Shown: positions 41,655 to 51,180, counted from the stretch's first letter. The stretch: DNA of 64,000 nucleotides from Phascolarctobacterium sp. (GCA_017467905.1 JAFUKD010000023.1:23836-87835), one strand, 5' to 3'. Notes: generated by a model not told the origin, from the sequence alone. Numbers and translations: made by a program.

Positions 41655-42845
41655 ATGGAAAGAAGAGTGGGTACTGTTTCTAGAGGCATTCGTTGCCCGA
41701 TTATTCGTGAAGGAGATAACTTACCCGAAATTGTGGTTAATAGCGTTATGGAAGCTGCTAAATGCGAAGGCTTTGAGCTGCGCGACAGAGACGTTATTTC
41801 TGTAACTGAATCTGTTGTTGCAAGAGCACAGGGCAACTACGCAACTGTTGATGATATTGCTGCAGACGTGAAACAAAAATTGGGTGGCGAAACCATTGGT
41901 GTTATCTTCCCGATTTTATCCCGTAACCGTTTCGCAATTTGTCTGCGTGGCATTGCCAAGGGTGCTAAAAAGGTTGTGCTGATGCTTAGCTATCCCAGCG
42001 ACGAAGTTGGCAACGCTTTGTTGACCTATGACCAACTGGATGCTGCAGGCGTTAACCCCTATAGTGATGTGCTTACTTTAGAAAAATATCGTGAGCTGTT
42101 TGGTGAAAACAAGCACGAATTTACCGGTGTTGACTATGTTCAATACTACGCAGACCTCATTACTGAAGCAGGTGCGGAGGTAGAAGTTGTTTTTGCAAAT
42201 CAGGCAAAGACCATTTTGAAATACACCGACTGCATCTTGAACTGTGATATTCATACCCGCGCAAGAACTAAGCGCATCCTTTTGGAAAATGGTGCGAAGG
42301 TTGTTTGCAGCTTGGATGATATCCTGACTGCTTCTGTTAATGGCAGTGGCTACAATGCCCGCTACGGTTTGCTTGGCTCCAATAAATCTACTGAAGGTCA
42401 AATTAAGCTCTTCCCCCGTGAATGCCAAGATATGGTTGAAGAAGTGCAAGCTAAAATTATGAAACTGACCGGCAAACACGTGGAAGTTATGGTTTATGGC
42501 GATGGTGCTTTCAAAGATCCTCAAGGTAAAATTTGGGAACTGGCAGACCCTGTCGTATCTCCTGCTTTTACCAAAGGTTTGATTGGTACTCCTAACGAAC
42601 TGAAGCTGAAATATTTGGCAGATAACGACTTTAAGGATTTGAGCGGTGTTGCTCTTAAAGAAGCTATCTCCAATGCTATTAAAGAAAAAGAAGGCAACTT
42701 GGTTGGCAACATGGCTTCCCAAGGTACTACTCCGCGTCAATTAACTGACCTTATCGGTTCTCTGTGCGATTTGACCAGTGGCAGTGGTGATAAGGGGACT
42801 CCGGTTGTATTGGTTCAAGGTTACTTCGACAATTTCACAGACTAA
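41655..42845 (+). CDS. CofE-like (F420-0:L-glutamate ligase domain) protein
   Basis: A 396-residue protein whose first half matches the F420 ligase fold: RCPIIREGDNLPEIVV, DRDVISVTESVVARAQG, then an FPILSRNRFAICLRGIA segment. The second half has GDGAFKDPQGKIWELADPVV and PRQLTDLIGSLCDLTSGSG. In methanogens and mycobacteria CofE adds glutamates to F420. Firmicutes of this sort are not known to make F420, so this protein probably ligates glutamate to something else or has another role. ATG 41655 follows GGAGG. Repeat R2 begins at its stop. Confidence 0.78.
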   Translation: MERRVGTVSRGIRCPIIREGDNLPEIVVNSVMEAAKCEGFELRDRDVISVTESVVARAQGNYATVDDIAADVKQKLGGETIGVIFPILSRNRFAICLRGIAKGAKKVVLMLSYPSDEVGNALLTYDQLDAAGVNPYSDVLTLEKYRELFGENKHEFTGVDYVQYYADLITEAGAEVEVVFANQAKTILKYTDCILNCDIHTRARTKRILLENGAKVVCSLDDILTASVNGSGYNARYGLLGSNKSTEGQIKLFPRECQDMVEEVQAKIMKLTGKHVEVMVYGDGAFKDPQGKIWELADPVVSPAFTKGLIGTPNELKLKYLADNDFKDLSGVALKEAISNAIKEKEGNLVGNMASQGTTPRQLTDLIGSLCDLTSGSGDKGTPVVLVQGYFDNFTD

Positions 42846-42964
42846 AATTCCTATAAGCACCGTTACGCTTTGTCGCAGCTTGCTTACTTGCTTGACGTAC
42901 TTCAAGTACGCCTGCGCTTCATAAGCTTCACTGCTTCGCGCCTTCCGGCACTTCTAGAAATTTT
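42844..42964 (+). repeat. R2 palindromic repeat, copy 3
   Basis: A 121-bp element overlapping the stop codon of the CofE-like gene. Arms AAAATTCCTATAAG and CTTCTAGAAATTTT pair over most positions. The inner stems are GCTTA/TAAGC and CGTACTT-C-AAGTACG. Confidence 0.85.
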
Positions 42965-42982
42965 ATATGTTAATGCAAAATT

Positions 42983-43009
42983 AAAAGCACGCTTTCGGGC
43001 GTGCTTTTT
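42983..43009 (+). terminator. Terminator
   Basis: AAAAGCACGC (42983-42992) pairs with GCGTGCTTTT (42999-43008). Confidence 0.92.
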
Positions 43010-43033
43010 CTATGAAAAAATTTTACAAAGTGC

Positions 43034-43062
43034 TTGACAAGGTTCGCCTTAGCTTGTATAAT
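43034..43062 (+). promoter_or_regulatory. Consensus promoter of tRNA-Lys
   Basis: TTGACA (43034-43039), 17-bp spacer, TATAAT (43057-43062): a perfect sigma-A promoter about 30 bases before the tRNA. Confidence 0.95.
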
Positions 43063-43092
43063 AATCAACGTTGCTGATACGGCAACTGATGT

Positions 43093-43168
43093 GATCCACT
43101 AGCTCAGTCGGTAGAGCACCTGACTTTTAATCAGGGTGTCCCGCGTTCGAGTCGCGGGTGGATCACCA
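43093..43168 (+). tRNA. tRNA-Lys (anticodon UUU)
   Basis: A 76-base cloverleaf. Acceptor arms are GATCCAC/GTGGATC with discriminator A and encoded CCA. The D arm is GCTC-AGTCGGTA-GAGC, the anticodon arm CCTGA-CTTTTAA-TCAGG, and the T arm CCGCG-TTCGAGT-CGCGG. It is a single tRNA with its own promoter and terminator. Confidence 0.98.
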
Positions 43169-43242
43169 TTTGAGAGTTTTCACGAACGTCTGCGAGAAAG
43201 TCGATAGGCACTCAATGCGTTCGTTTTAATATAACTGCACAC

Positions 43243-43276
43243 GACAGTGATGATTAAATCGTTGCTGTCTTTTTTG
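43243..43276 (+). terminator. Terminator after tRNA-Lys
   Basis: GACAG and CTGTC arms with internal GAT/ATC pairing, followed by TTTTTTG. Confidence 0.8.
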
Positions 43277-43454
43277 TTTTTGTACGCATTTTTTTGCTTG
43301 GAGAATTTTCTGCACGTCTAATGTAAGTGTGATAAAATAATAATGTAGAATTTTTGCAAGGTGGCTTCGTAAGATGGTATTGACCACAGTTGTTTTTACG
43401 AAGGTTACACCATCTTTAAAACTAAAGAGCTATAATTTTGGAAGGAGGCTGCTT

Positions 43455-43661
43455 ATGCCGTACGTTAACATTAAAATCACTCGCGAGGGTAACGTGACCC
43501 CAGAGCAAAAACGCCAGCTTATCGAAGGTGCAACTAATTTGCTTCACGATGTGCTTGGGAAGAACAAGGCTACTACCGTTGTTGTCATTGATGAAGTTGA
43601 AACTGACAACTGGGGAATTGGCGGCGTGCCTGTTACCGAAATTAGAAAACAAAAGAAATAA
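43455..43661 (+). CDS. 4-oxalocrotonate tautomerase family protein
   Basis: A 68-residue tautomerase. After Met removal Pro1 would be the catalytic base (MPYVNIKIT). VTPEQKRQLIEGATNLLHD and TTVVVIDEVETDNWGIGG are typical of the short 4-OT/DmpI forms. It probably assembles as a hexamer. ATG 43455 follows GAAGGAGG; the longer in-frame opening at 43374 would hide Pro1. No aromatic degradation genes are nearby, so the physiological substrate is unknown. Confidence 0.9.
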   Translation: MPYVNIKITREGNVTPEQKRQLIEGATNLLHDVLGKNKATTVVVIDEVETDNWGIGGVPVTEIRKQKK

Positions 43662-43672
43662 AATGCTATTTC

Positions 43673-43717
43673 AAATCCTTTGGCTTTTCTGAAAATGCTG
43701 AAGGATTTATTTTTTTG
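43673..43717 (+). terminator. Terminator
   Basis: AAATCCTT (43673-43680) pairs with AAGGATTT (43701-43708), followed by a T7 run. Confidence 0.88.
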
Positions 43718-43777
43718 TAATCCTTGCAACAAAAATAAGTGATGAATTTTCGAAACGTAGAATTTCTATGAAATTAG

Positions 43778-43806
43778 TTGACAATGAAAGAAGCTGGTGC
43801 TAAATT
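43778..43806 (+). promoter_or_regulatory. Promoter of the trp operon
   Basis: TTGACA (43778-43783), 17-bp spacer, TAAATT (43801-43806), immediately before the T-box leader. Confidence 0.85.
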
Positions 43807-43811
43807 TAAGG

Positions 43812-44110
43812 CGAAGTAAATATTCACCATAAACCGTTGAGACGGAGATCAAGTCGAAAGATGCGCTCACAGAGAGTTCGGGGAGCTGAGAGCCGAACAG
43901 AAATGCAGTTCGATAAATGGACCGTTGAGGGCGTAGTGAAAGAAGCGTGAGCTTTTAGTATTCTACGACGTGTTGGCATACGTTAGTTGTCGGGGATATG
44001 TTGGTATCCTGTCAAGTGCACGGGTCAAACCGTGAATTCAAGGTGGCACCGCGGGTAAAATGCTTTTATTCGTCCTTGATGGAGTGATATCTGTCAAGGG
44101 CGATTTTTAT
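43812..44110 (+). ncRNA. T-box leader, tryptophan specific
   Basis: Stem I contains the AGAGAG and CTGAGAG elements (43871-43891) and a specifier TGG at 43918-43920 followed by ACC. The T-box bulge AAGGTGGCACCGCGGG is at 44040-44055. Its TGGC can pair with an uncharged tRNA ending GCCA, as tRNA-Trp does. The terminator CGTCCTTGA/TCAAGGGCG (44071-44104) with a T-run competes with the antiterminator. Uncharged tRNA-Trp should switch on trpDCFA. Confidence 0.95.
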
Positions 44111-44164
44111 TTGCACTCTTGGCAGGACAGAAATTTTAATTGTTCAAGCAAAGGAGTGAAAATC

Positions 44165-45196
44165 ATGATTAAAGAAGCAATTGTAAAAATCGTCAATAAG
44201 GCAGACCTTACCTTTGAGGAAGCCTACAGTGTAATGAATGAAATTATGAGTGGTACAACTAGCGCTACTCAGAACGCAGCTTTTTTAGCGGCGCTATCTA
44301 CAAAGAGTGCCAGAGCCGAAACCATTGACGAGATTGCCGGTTGCGCCGCTGCAATGCGCGACCACGCAACTAAGGTTGAAACTGGGATGGATGTTTTTGA
44401 AATTGTTGGCACAGGCGGTGATGGGGCTCACAGCTTTAATATTTCTACAACTTCTGCTATTGTTTGTGCGGCAGGAGGAATGAAGGTTGCAAAACATGGT
44501 AATCGGGCTGCTTCTTCTCAGTGTGGAACAGCAGATTGCTTAGAGGCTTTGGGTGTGAACATCCAGCAAAGTCCAAGTAAATGTGTACAGTTGTTGCAGG
44601 AAGTAGGTATGTGCTTCTTCTTCGCACAAAAGTACCACACCTCTATGAAGTATGTGGGAGCTATTCGTAAAGAGCTTGGCTTCCGTACGGTGTTCAATAT
44701 TTTGGGACCATTGACTAATCCAGGCAGTCCTAAAATTCAACTTTTAGGTGTGTATGATGATTATCTGGTTGAACCTTTAGCACAGGTTTTGATTAACTTG
44801 GGACTTAAACGAGGCATGGTTGTTTATGGACAAGAAAAATTAGATGAGATTTCTGCCAGCGCACCGACTACTGTGTGTGAGTTTAAGGATGGATGGTTTA
44901 AAACTTATGTTATCACGCCGGAAGATTTTGGCTTCACCCGTTGCAAGAAGGAAGATTTGGTGGGAGGCTCTCCAGAAGAGAACGCCCAAATTACCAGAGC
45001 CATCCTGCAGGGCGCTTCGGGCGCAAAGCGTACTGCTGTGCTGATGAATGCAGGAGCTGGTTTGTACCTTGCAGGAAAGGCAGAGAGTATGCAGGCAGGC
45101 GTAAAGCTGGCGGCAGAACTTATTGACAGCGGCAAGGCTTATGCAACTTTACAAAAGCTTATTGAAGTTAGCAACCTTCCGGAGGTAGAAGCATGA
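44165..45196 (+). CDS. trpD: Anthranilate phosphoribosyltransferase TrpD
   Basis: A 343-residue enzyme. The PRPP loop is [17 protein letters not shown], followed by [15 protein letters not shown] and [17 protein letters not shown]. It joins anthranilate to PRPP. ATG 44165 follows AAAGGAG; an in-frame opening at 44060 lies inside the T-box and is not translated. First gene of the operon: trpE and trpG are not upstream. It overlaps trpC by ATGA. Confidence 0.95.
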   Translation: MIKEAIVKIVNKADLTFEEAYSVMNEIMSGTTSATQNAAFLAALSTKSARAETIDEIAGCAAAMRDHATKVETGMDVFEIVGTGGDGAHSFNISTTSAIVCAAGGMKVAKHGNRAASSQCGTADCLEALGVNIQQSPSKCVQLLQEVGMCFFFAQKYHTSMKYVGAIRKELGFRTVFNILGPLTNPGSPKIQLLGVYDDYLVEPLAQVLINLGLKRGMVVYGQEKLDEISASAPTTVCEFKDGWFKTYVITPEDFGFTRCKKEDLVGGSPEENAQITRAILQGASGAKRTAVLMNAGAGLYLAGKAESMQAGVKLAAELIDSGKAYATLQKLIEVSNLPEVEA

Positions 45197-45972
45197 CCAT
45201 TTTAGACGAGCTGGCTACTTACGCTAAAGAACGTGTTCAGCGGGCGCAGACTGTAAAAAGCTTGGAGGATGTTCGGAGGCAGGCACTTGCTTTACCAAAA
45301 GGGGAGCATTCTTTTTACAAGGCTTTAGGTAAAACGGAGCTAAGCTTTATTTGTGAATGTAAAAAGGCTTCTCCATCTAAAGGAATAATTGCACAAAGCT
45401 TTCCTTATTTAGAAATTGCCAAGCGCTATCAGCAGGCAGGTGCGGATTGCATCTCTGTTTTGACGGAACCCAAGTGGTTTTTGGGAAGGGATGCTTACCT
45501 GCAGGAGATTGCCCAAAATGTACAGCTTCCCTGTTTGCGTAAGGATTTTATTGTGGATGAGTACATGCTATACCAGGCGAAGCTTCTGGGAGCGGCGGCA
45601 GTGCTTTTGATTTGCACGCTTTTAAATGAAGAACAGTTAAGAAAATATTTAGCTATCTGCGAGCAGTTGGGGTTGGATGCTTTAGTGGAAGCCCATGATG
45701 AACAGGAAGTGCAGTTGGCATTACGAGCGGGAGCACGCATTATTGGCGTGAACAATCGTAATTTAAAAGATTTTACTGTGGATATGGAAAACAGCAGGCG
45801 CTTACGCGCCCTCGTTCCGCCCGAAGTGCTATTTGTTGCAGAAAGCGGTGTGCGTAACGCAGAAGATGTGCGGCACTTAAAGAGCATAGGCGTTGATGCA
45901 GTGCTTATTGGCGAAGCGCTGATGCGTGCGCCGGATGTTGCAGGCTTATTGCGAGAATTGAAAGATGCTTAA
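45193..45972 (+). CDS. trpC: Indole-3-glycerol phosphate synthase TrpC
   Basis: A 259-residue TIM barrel. Catalytic Lys and Glu lie in [33 protein letters not shown] and [21 protein letters not shown] and [12 protein letters not shown] complete the pattern. It closes the indole ring. It is coupled at both ends, with a 4-base overlap with trpD and an 8-base overlap with trpF. Confidence 0.95.
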   Translation: MTILDELATYAKERVQRAQTVKSLEDVRRQALALPKGEHSFYKALGKTELSFICECKKASPSKGIIAQSFPYLEIAKRYQQAGADCISVLTEPKWFLGRDAYLQEIAQNVQLPCLRKDFIVDEYMLYQAKLLGAAAVLLICTLLNEEQLRKYLAICEQLGLDALVEAHDEQEVQLALRAGARIIGVNNRNLKDFTVDMENSRRLRALVPPEVLFVAESGVRNAEDVRHLKSIGVDAVLIGEALMRAPDVAGLLRELKDA

Positions 45973-46597
45973 AATAAAAATTTGCGGTTTAAGCCGCGTG
46001 GAAGATATACAAATGGTTAACGAGCTGTTGCCTGACTACATTGGTTTTGTTTTTGCCAATAGTAAAAGACAGGTTTCGCCTAAACAGGCTGGGGAGCTTA
46101 AAAAATTGCTGCGTCCAGAAATCAAGGCTGTGGGAGTTTTTGTCAATTCTCCCTTAGAACAGGTGGTATCCTTGGTACAAGAAGGGGTTATTGATATGGT
46201 TCAGCTTCATGGCGACGAGGATGCTGCTTACTGCCAACAACTGCGTCAAAAAATCAAGGCACCTGTAATTAAGGCAATTAGGCTACGGGATGAAGCAGTA
46301 TTGGAAAATTTGGACTGCTTTCCCTGTGATTACCTGCTTTTTGATACTTATGTGGTTGGGCAATATGGCGGCAGTGGTAAGCTTGGAAGGCTAAGCCTTT
46401 TAAATGGAAGAAAGTTTGGCAAGCCGTACTTTCTTGCCGGAGGTATGACCGCTCAAAATGTGCAAGAAGCCTTGCGGCAGGTAGATGCCTACGCTGTTGA
46501 TGTGAGCGGTGGTGTGGAAACAGATGGAGTGAAGGATGCAAGGAAGGTTGCAGCCTTTATACAAGCAGTAAGAGGTAGGAGTGAAGAAGATGAGTAG
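45965..46597 (+). CDS. trpF: Phosphoribosylanthranilate isomerase TrpF
   Basis: A 210-residue TIM barrel with the catalytic Cys in KICGLSRVED (residues 5-14), IGFVFANSKRQVS, VGVFVNSP, VQLHGDED, LFDT and FLAGGMTAQNV; Asp and VDVSGGVE end the barrel. It performs the Amadori rearrangement before TrpC. It overlaps trpA by 8 bases. Confidence 0.95.
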   Translation: MLKIKICGLSRVEDIQMVNELLPDYIGFVFANSKRQVSPKQAGELKKLLRPEIKAVGVFVNSPLEQVVSLVQEGVIDMVQLHGDEDAAYCQQLRQKIKAPVIKAIRLRDEAVLENLDCFPCDYLLFDTYVVGQYGGSGKLGRLSLLNGRKFGKPYFLAGGMTAQNVQEALRQVDAYAVDVSGGVETDGVKDARKVAAFIQAVRGRSEEDE

Positions 46598-47372
46598 AAT
46601 ACAAAAGGCGTTTGACGAACACAAAAAACTTTTTATAGGCTTCGTAACCGCAGGAGACCCTAATTTAGCAGTGACGAAGGAGATTGTTTTGCAAATGGTA
46701 GCAGCAGGAGCAGGAATTGTGGAGTTAGGGATTCCCTTTTCTGACCCGGTGGCAGAAGGCGAGGTTATTCAACGGGCAGACGTACGCGCTTTGGCAGCAG
46801 GCACTACTACGGATAAAATTTTTGCTTTGGTGAAGGAGCTGCGCCAGGAAACAGAGGTTCCTCTGGTGTTTTTAACTTACGCAAACCCTATCTTTACCTA
46901 TGGCTGTGAGAAATTTTTTGCTCAATGTGAGGAGTCAGGCGTGGACGGAGTTATCGTTCCAGATATTCCCTTCGAGGAAAGGGAGGAGCTTTTGCCCTTT
47001 AGCAAACCTCACGGTGTAGAAATAATTTCTTTAATTGCGCCTACCTCTCGCGATAGAATTAAGATGATTGCCCAAAAGGCAGAGGGCTATGTGTATTTGG
47101 TATCTTCTTTAGGAGTTACAGGGGTGCGCCGTAATATTACTACGGATATTCCTTCCATTGTTAAAGAAATACGCAAGTCAACCAAGGTTCCTGTGGCTGT
47201 TGGCTTCGGCATAGCAGAGCCGGCGCAGGCAAAGGCGATGGCGCAGGTAAGTGATGGTGCCATCGTAGGCAGCGCCATTGTGAAAATTGTCGAGCGTTAC
47301 GGCGAAGCCTCTCCTGCTTTCGTTTACGATTACGTTAAGCAAATGGTGGCTGCTGTCAACGAAGCAGTTTAG
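46590..47372 (+). CDS. trpA: Tryptophan synthase alpha subunit TrpA
   Basis: A 260-residue TIM barrel. The catalytic Glu is in VELGIPFSDP and the Asp region reads VAEGEVIQRAD. It also has FLTYANPIFTYG, GVIVPDIPFEE and YLVSSLGVTGVR. It splits indoleglycerol phosphate to indole, which normally tunnels to TrpB. No trpB is adjacent; in most operons it lies between trpF and trpA. ATG 46590 follows GGAGTGA. Confidence 0.93.
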   Translation: MSRIQKAFDEHKKLFIGFVTAGDPNLAVTKEIVLQMVAAGAGIVELGIPFSDPVAEGEVIQRADVRALAAGTTTDKIFALVKELRQETEVPLVFLTYANPIFTYGCEKFFAQCEESGVDGVIVPDIPFEEREELLPFSKPHGVEIISLIAPTSRDRIKMIAQKAEGYVYLVSSLGVTGVRRNITTDIPSIVKEIRKSTKVPVAVGFGIAEPAQAKAMAQVSDGAIVGSAIVKIVERYGEASPAFVYDYVKQMVAAVNEAV

Positions 47373-47380
47373 ATAAAACA

Positions 47381-47420
47381 AACCGTTCACCCCATAGTAG
47401 CTTGAGGTGAACGGTTTTGT
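47381..47420. terminator. Bidirectional terminator after trpA
   Basis: AACCGTTCACC (47381-47391) pairs with GGTGAACGGTT (47406-47416), then TTGT. Confidence 0.88.
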
Positions 47421-47440
47421 ACGTTCAAGGTTATACTTTT

Positions 47441-48721
47441 TTATTCCTCTTCGGGAGCAGCCTGCTCTTTAATGACAAGCTTAATTCTTTCGACGCGGTT
47501 TTCATCCATTTCCAGTACAGAAATTTCTAAGTTCTGCCAAGTTCCGGTATCGCCCTGTACGGGGATACGTCCTAAAACTTCCATCACCCAACCGCTGACA
47601 GTAACAACTTCCATTTCTTCGACTTCTTCATCGATTTTCATACCCATGTCCAAAACTTCAAATAAGTCTTCCAGATTGGTGCTACCGTAAATAATATATT
47701 CAGTATCAGAAACCTTTTCGATTTCGTTAATTACTTCGTCGTGTTCGTCCCAAATTTCGCCAACCAGCTCTTCCAGTATATCTTCTAGAGTTACGATACC
47801 GGTGGTGCCACCATATTCGTCAAGGACAATGGCGATATGGGATTTTTTATGTTGCAGCTCTTTCAGAAGCTCGCCAATCTTTTTGCTTTCGGTGATATAC
47901 ATGGCAGGACGGATGATGGAATCAATACTGCCTTCTTTATCATAAACCATATTGTAAAAATCCTTTTGGTAAATAATACCAATGATATGGTCCATGGTTT
48001 CCTTATACACCGGCAAGCGGGAGTAGTTGGTTTCCGTGAAAACATCTGCAATTTCTTTTTTAGTTGCTTCGGAGGAAACACCTACGATATCAATACGCGG
48101 GGTAAGAATGTCGATGGCTTCCTGCTCGCTGAACTCAATGGCACTACGGATTAAAGAGCTTTCCTGTTCGTCAATCCTGCCTTCCTGTTCTGCCTCTTCT
48201 ACGATAGTCAAAAGCTCTTCTTCTGTTATGGAGTAGTCGCTCTCTGTGTGGAAGATTTTGGATAACAGCTTCTTCCATTGTTTAAACAGGAAGTTGAAGG
48301 GGGTGAGCAAAATAACTATCAGATTTAAGAAGGGTGCGGAAAACATTGCGAACTTTTCCGGATTTTCCTTGGCAATGCTTTTAGGGGAAACTTCGCCAAA
48401 GATTAAAACTACAATGGTAACAACAATGGTGGAAACGCTGGCACCGTGCTCTTCGCCAAGTATTTTTACAAATAACATGGTGGCAACGGAAGCGCAGGCA
48501 ATGTTTACGATATTGTTACCGATAAGGATACTGGAAAGCAGGCTGTCGAAATTCTCCAGCAGGTCCAGTACCAGCTTTGCTCTTTTGTCTCCGCGTTCAG
48601 CCATATTTTTAATTCTGATGCGGTTCAAAGAAGAGAAAGCTGTTTCTGTTGCAGAAAAGTAAGCGGAAAATAAAATACAGAAAATAATAATTAACACCGA
48701 TGTGCTACTGTCACTTGTCAT
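47441..48721 (-). CDS. HlyC/CorC (DUF21-CBS-CorC) family transporter
   Basis: A 426-residue protein. The DUF21 membrane domain spans residues about 5-190 ([35 protein letters not shown]). A CBS pair follows at about 205-325 (MTPRID-like [30 protein letters not shown]). The CorC/HlyC C-terminal domain has [15 protein letters not shown]. Family members are Mg2+ or Co2+ efflux/Na+ antiport proteins, including the CNNM group. It is convergent with trpA and followed on its 5' side by a small membrane-protein gene. Confidence 0.9.
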   Translation of the reverse strand: MTSDSSTSVLIIIFCILFSAYFSATETAFSSLNRIRIKNMAERGDKRAKLVLDLLENFDSLLSSILIGNNIVNIACASVATMLFVKILGEEHGASVSTIVVTIVVLIFGEVSPKSIAKENPEKFAMFSAPFLNLIVILLTPFNFLFKQWKKLLSKIFHTESDYSITEEELLTIVEEAEQEGRIDEQESSLIRSAIEFSEQEAIDILTPRIDIVGVSSEATKKEIADVFTETNYSRLPVYKETMDHIIGIIYQKDFYNMVYDKEGSIDSIIRPAMYITESKKIGELLKELQHKKSHIAIVLDEYGGTTGIVTLEDILEELVGEIWDEHDEVINEIEKVSDTEYIIYGSTNLEDLFEVLDMGMKIDEEVEEMEVVTVSGWVMEVLGRIPVQGDTGTWQNLEISVLEMDENRVERIKLVIKEQAAPEEE

Positions 48722-48762
48722 AAAAATTCCTCTCTAAAATAAATGTTCCAAACGTAAACCGC

Positions 48763-48981
48763 TTAGCGGTATTTGTTTTTGTGTTTGGTGCTAAGCTTTT
48801 TGTTAAGCTCTGCCATTTTGGTATATTCTTGCCACCAGTACAGGATGGTTAGGGGTACGCCTACGCCGAAGAAGCCCAGCCAACGGTTTTGCAGGAAAAA
48901 TTCTGCGGCGATGCCTGCGATGATGGTGGCAACAACAATGATTAACATGCTAAGTTTAATGCCTAAAAGAAATTTTTTCAC
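48763..48981 (-). CDS. Small hypothetical membrane protein
   Basis: A 72-residue protein with two hydrophobic helices (about residues 8-26 and 33-48) and a basic tail (LNKKLSTKHKNKYR). GTG start 48981 with an excellent AGGAGG 8 bases upstream, so it is very probably translated. Not recognised. It sits between gluQ and the CorC-type gene on the same strand, with short gaps, and may be co-transcribed with both. Confidence 0.65.
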   Translation of the reverse strand: MKKFLLGIKLSMLIIVVATIIAGIAAEFFLQNRWLGFFGVGVPLTILYWWQEYTKMAELNKKLSTKHKNKYR

Positions 48982-49000
48982 GATTCTTCCTCCTAAAAAT

Positions 49001-49960
49001 TTATAATTGTGGAAGCTGTGGGGGTACAGCTATGTTATCTGTGGGAATGAGCCGGGGATTAAATATTTTTACCAGCTCCGTAGTACTGATGGGTTCTGCC
49101 TTAGGGATTTGCCCTGCTAAGTAGGCAAGGTAGCCAATGATTGGTTCAGGGCTATCGTACCGCCTGCGCATAACACTTAAATCTAAATCCTTGTCCCGTT
49201 TTGCCAGACGGCGACCATCGGGAGCCATCAGCAGGGGAATGTGCAAAAATCTTGGCGGCGTAAAGCCTAACAATTTATAAATGTAGATTTGCATGGGAGT
49301 GGAGCTTAACAAATCGCAGCCACGCACTACTTCGGTAATTCCCATCAGCGCGTCGTCAATGGTTACGGCAAGCTGGTAGGCGTACACACCGTCGCTGCGG
49401 CGCACGATAAAGTCACCACTTTCTTCTATTAAATTGTAGCTTTGCAGGCCATAGTTACCATCAACAAAAGAAATGGGCTCAGAGTTCACTGCCAAGCGGT
49501 AAGCAGGCTGGCGCAGTTTCCCGCGTTCCTCCCGCTCTGCGAGGGTTAAGCTTTTGCAGGTTCCTGCGTACAAAATACGCCCGTCACTTAAATGAGGAGC
49601 TTCCGCTGCGTGTAACTGTCCTCTGCTGCAGAAGCAGGGATAGATTAAGCCTTGCTCTTTCAGCTTGGCAAAATGCTCTGCGTAAATATCAAAGCGTTGG
49701 CTTTGAAAGTAACGTTCCCCATCTGCACTAAGGTAAGCGCCCTTATCCCAGGTAAGACCAAGCCATTCCAAATCCTTTGCCAGTAAATCTGCATTAGGAC
49801 GGGGGCAACGCACTTTGTCCAAATCTTCAATGCGCAGGACAATTTCTCCGCCTTGGGCTTTGGCGTGGAGCCAGGCAAGCAGGCTACAAAAAATATTACC
49901 TAAATGAATGCGACCGCTGGGCGTTGGAGCAAAGCGTCCGCAAATCTTAGTGTTGTTCAT
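49001..49960 (-). CDS. gluQ: Glutamyl-Q tRNA(Asp) synthetase
   Basis: A 319-residue truncated GluRS. HIGH motif is FAPTPSGRIHLGN (residues 10-22), RIEDLD follows, and a zinc site is formed by CFCS and YAGTC. KRDKDL (KMSKS equivalent) ends the catalytic core, and the anticodon-binding domain is missing. It attaches glutamate to queuosine in tRNA-Asp. ATG 49960 is preferred because the HIGH motif then lies near the N-terminus; a GTG at 49987 is in frame. Confidence 0.92.
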   Translation of the reverse strand: MNNTKICGRFAPTPSGRIHLGNIFCSLLAWLHAKAQGGEIVLRIEDLDKVRCPRPNADLLAKDLEWLGLTWDKGAYLSADGERYFQSQRFDIYAEHFAKLKEQGLIYPCFCSRGQLHAAEAPHLSDGRILYAGTCKSLTLAEREERGKLRQPAYRLAVNSEPISFVDGNYGLQSYNLIEESGDFIVRRSDGVYAYQLAVTIDDALMGITEVVRGCDLLSSTPMQIYIYKLLGFTPPRFLHIPLLMAPDGRRLAKRDKDLDLSVMRRRYDSPEPIIGYLAYLAGQIPKAEPISTTELVKIFNPRLIPTDNIAVPPQLPQL

Positions 49961-50202
49961 AAAATAAGGCACATCCTTTATTATCACTATATTTTAACAT
50001 AAGAACGCCAAATACAAAATAAATTATACAAGAAAATTTCAGAAATAAAGAAAATTTTTTATGAAACCTGTTGCTTGGTAGGATTGTTGCCCCGTGCCGA
50101 TGCAAGACTCTTTGCTTTTTATTGGATATTGATGTAAAATAGTAGCGTTGAATAAAATAATTACACTGGGGTATTAGCGTTTATAATAAAGGAGGAAATT
50201 TC

Positions 50203-51162
50203 GTGTTTCGTAAAACTTCTGCCATGGTAGAATCCGGTATTTTGGCTGCTATTGCTATCGTTATGGCATTGATTAGTATGTACATCCCCGTTGTGGGTGC
50301 TTTCGTAAATTTTGTCTGGCCCTTGCCCATTATCATCTGCGGCATGCGTAATGGTTTGAAATGGAGCCTGATGAGCTTAATCGTAGCAGGGATTATTATC
50401 GCCATCATTATCAGTCCCATCCAAGCCTTCTTCTTGGTGGCAATCTTTGGTTTGATGGGGATTATCCTTGGGGAATGTATGCGTCGTCACTTCCCGCCAA
50501 TGAAGCTGATGTTTTTCGGAAGCATTGGTGCAATTTTGGCGCTCATTATTAACGTGGTGTTGAGCTTTGCAGTTTTGGGCATTAACCCGATTGAGATGAT
50601 GTTTACTTCCTTTAACCAAAGCCTGACGGAGCTTGCTACCTACTATCGTGAGCAGGGCTTGTCCGAAGCAGAAATTCAGGCTGCGCTCCAAGGCTATACT
50701 GATATGCTTGGCATGATGCGTATCATTATGCCCGGTGCTTTTTTGATTAGTGCTCCCGTGCTGGCGTTCATTAACTATTGGGCGGCTAAAAAGATTTTGG
50801 CAAAGCTTGGAGAAACCTTCGAGCCCTTCCCGCCTTTTACAAGCCTGCAGGTTCCCGGCTGGGTACTGTGGCCCTATGGCTTGTCTCTTTTTGCAGTAAC
50901 CTACTTCTATCTGAACGCCAAGGATAGCTGGATGTACAATTTATCTGTAAACGTGCAGACTGTTACCAGCTTCGCTTTGGTACTGCAGGGCATTTGCCTT
51001 ATCTACTGGTTTGTGGAACATAAAAAGAAGCCTGCTTGGTGGGCTCACCTGGCAACTGGTTTAATGTTCTTCATTCCCTTGTTCTCTCAAATTATCGTTT
51101 ATGTTGGTGCCTTTGACATCGTATTTGACTACAGAAAGATTCGTTCCAAACGTCTTAGATAA
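50203..51162 (+). CDS. DUF2232 (YybS) membrane protein
   Basis: A 319-residue protein with about eight hydrophobic segments. It opens with SGILAAIAIVMALISMYIPV and has GAFVNFVWPLPIIICGMRNG, the family signature. DUF2232 proteins sit immediately before gdpP and rplI across Firmicutes, as here, and may be transporters. Function is unknown. GTG start with AAAGGAGG upstream. It ends 18 bp before gdpP. Confidence 0.88.
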   Translation: MFRKTSAMVESGILAAIAIVMALISMYIPVVGAFVNFVWPLPIIICGMRNGLKWSLMSLIVAGIIIAIIISPIQAFFLVAIFGLMGIILGECMRRHFPPMKLMFFGSIGAILALIINVVLSFAVLGINPIEMMFTSFNQSLTELATYYREQGLSEAEIQAALQGYTDMLGMMRIIMPGAFLISAPVLAFINYWAAKKILAKLGETFEPFPPFTSLQVPGWVLWPYGLSLFAVTYFYLNAKDSWMYNLSVNVQTVTSFALVLQGICLIYWFVEHKKKPAWWAHLATGLMFFIPLFSQIIVYVGAFDIVFDYRKIRSKRLR

Positions 51163-51180
51163 GAATTGAGGTGAGCATAA

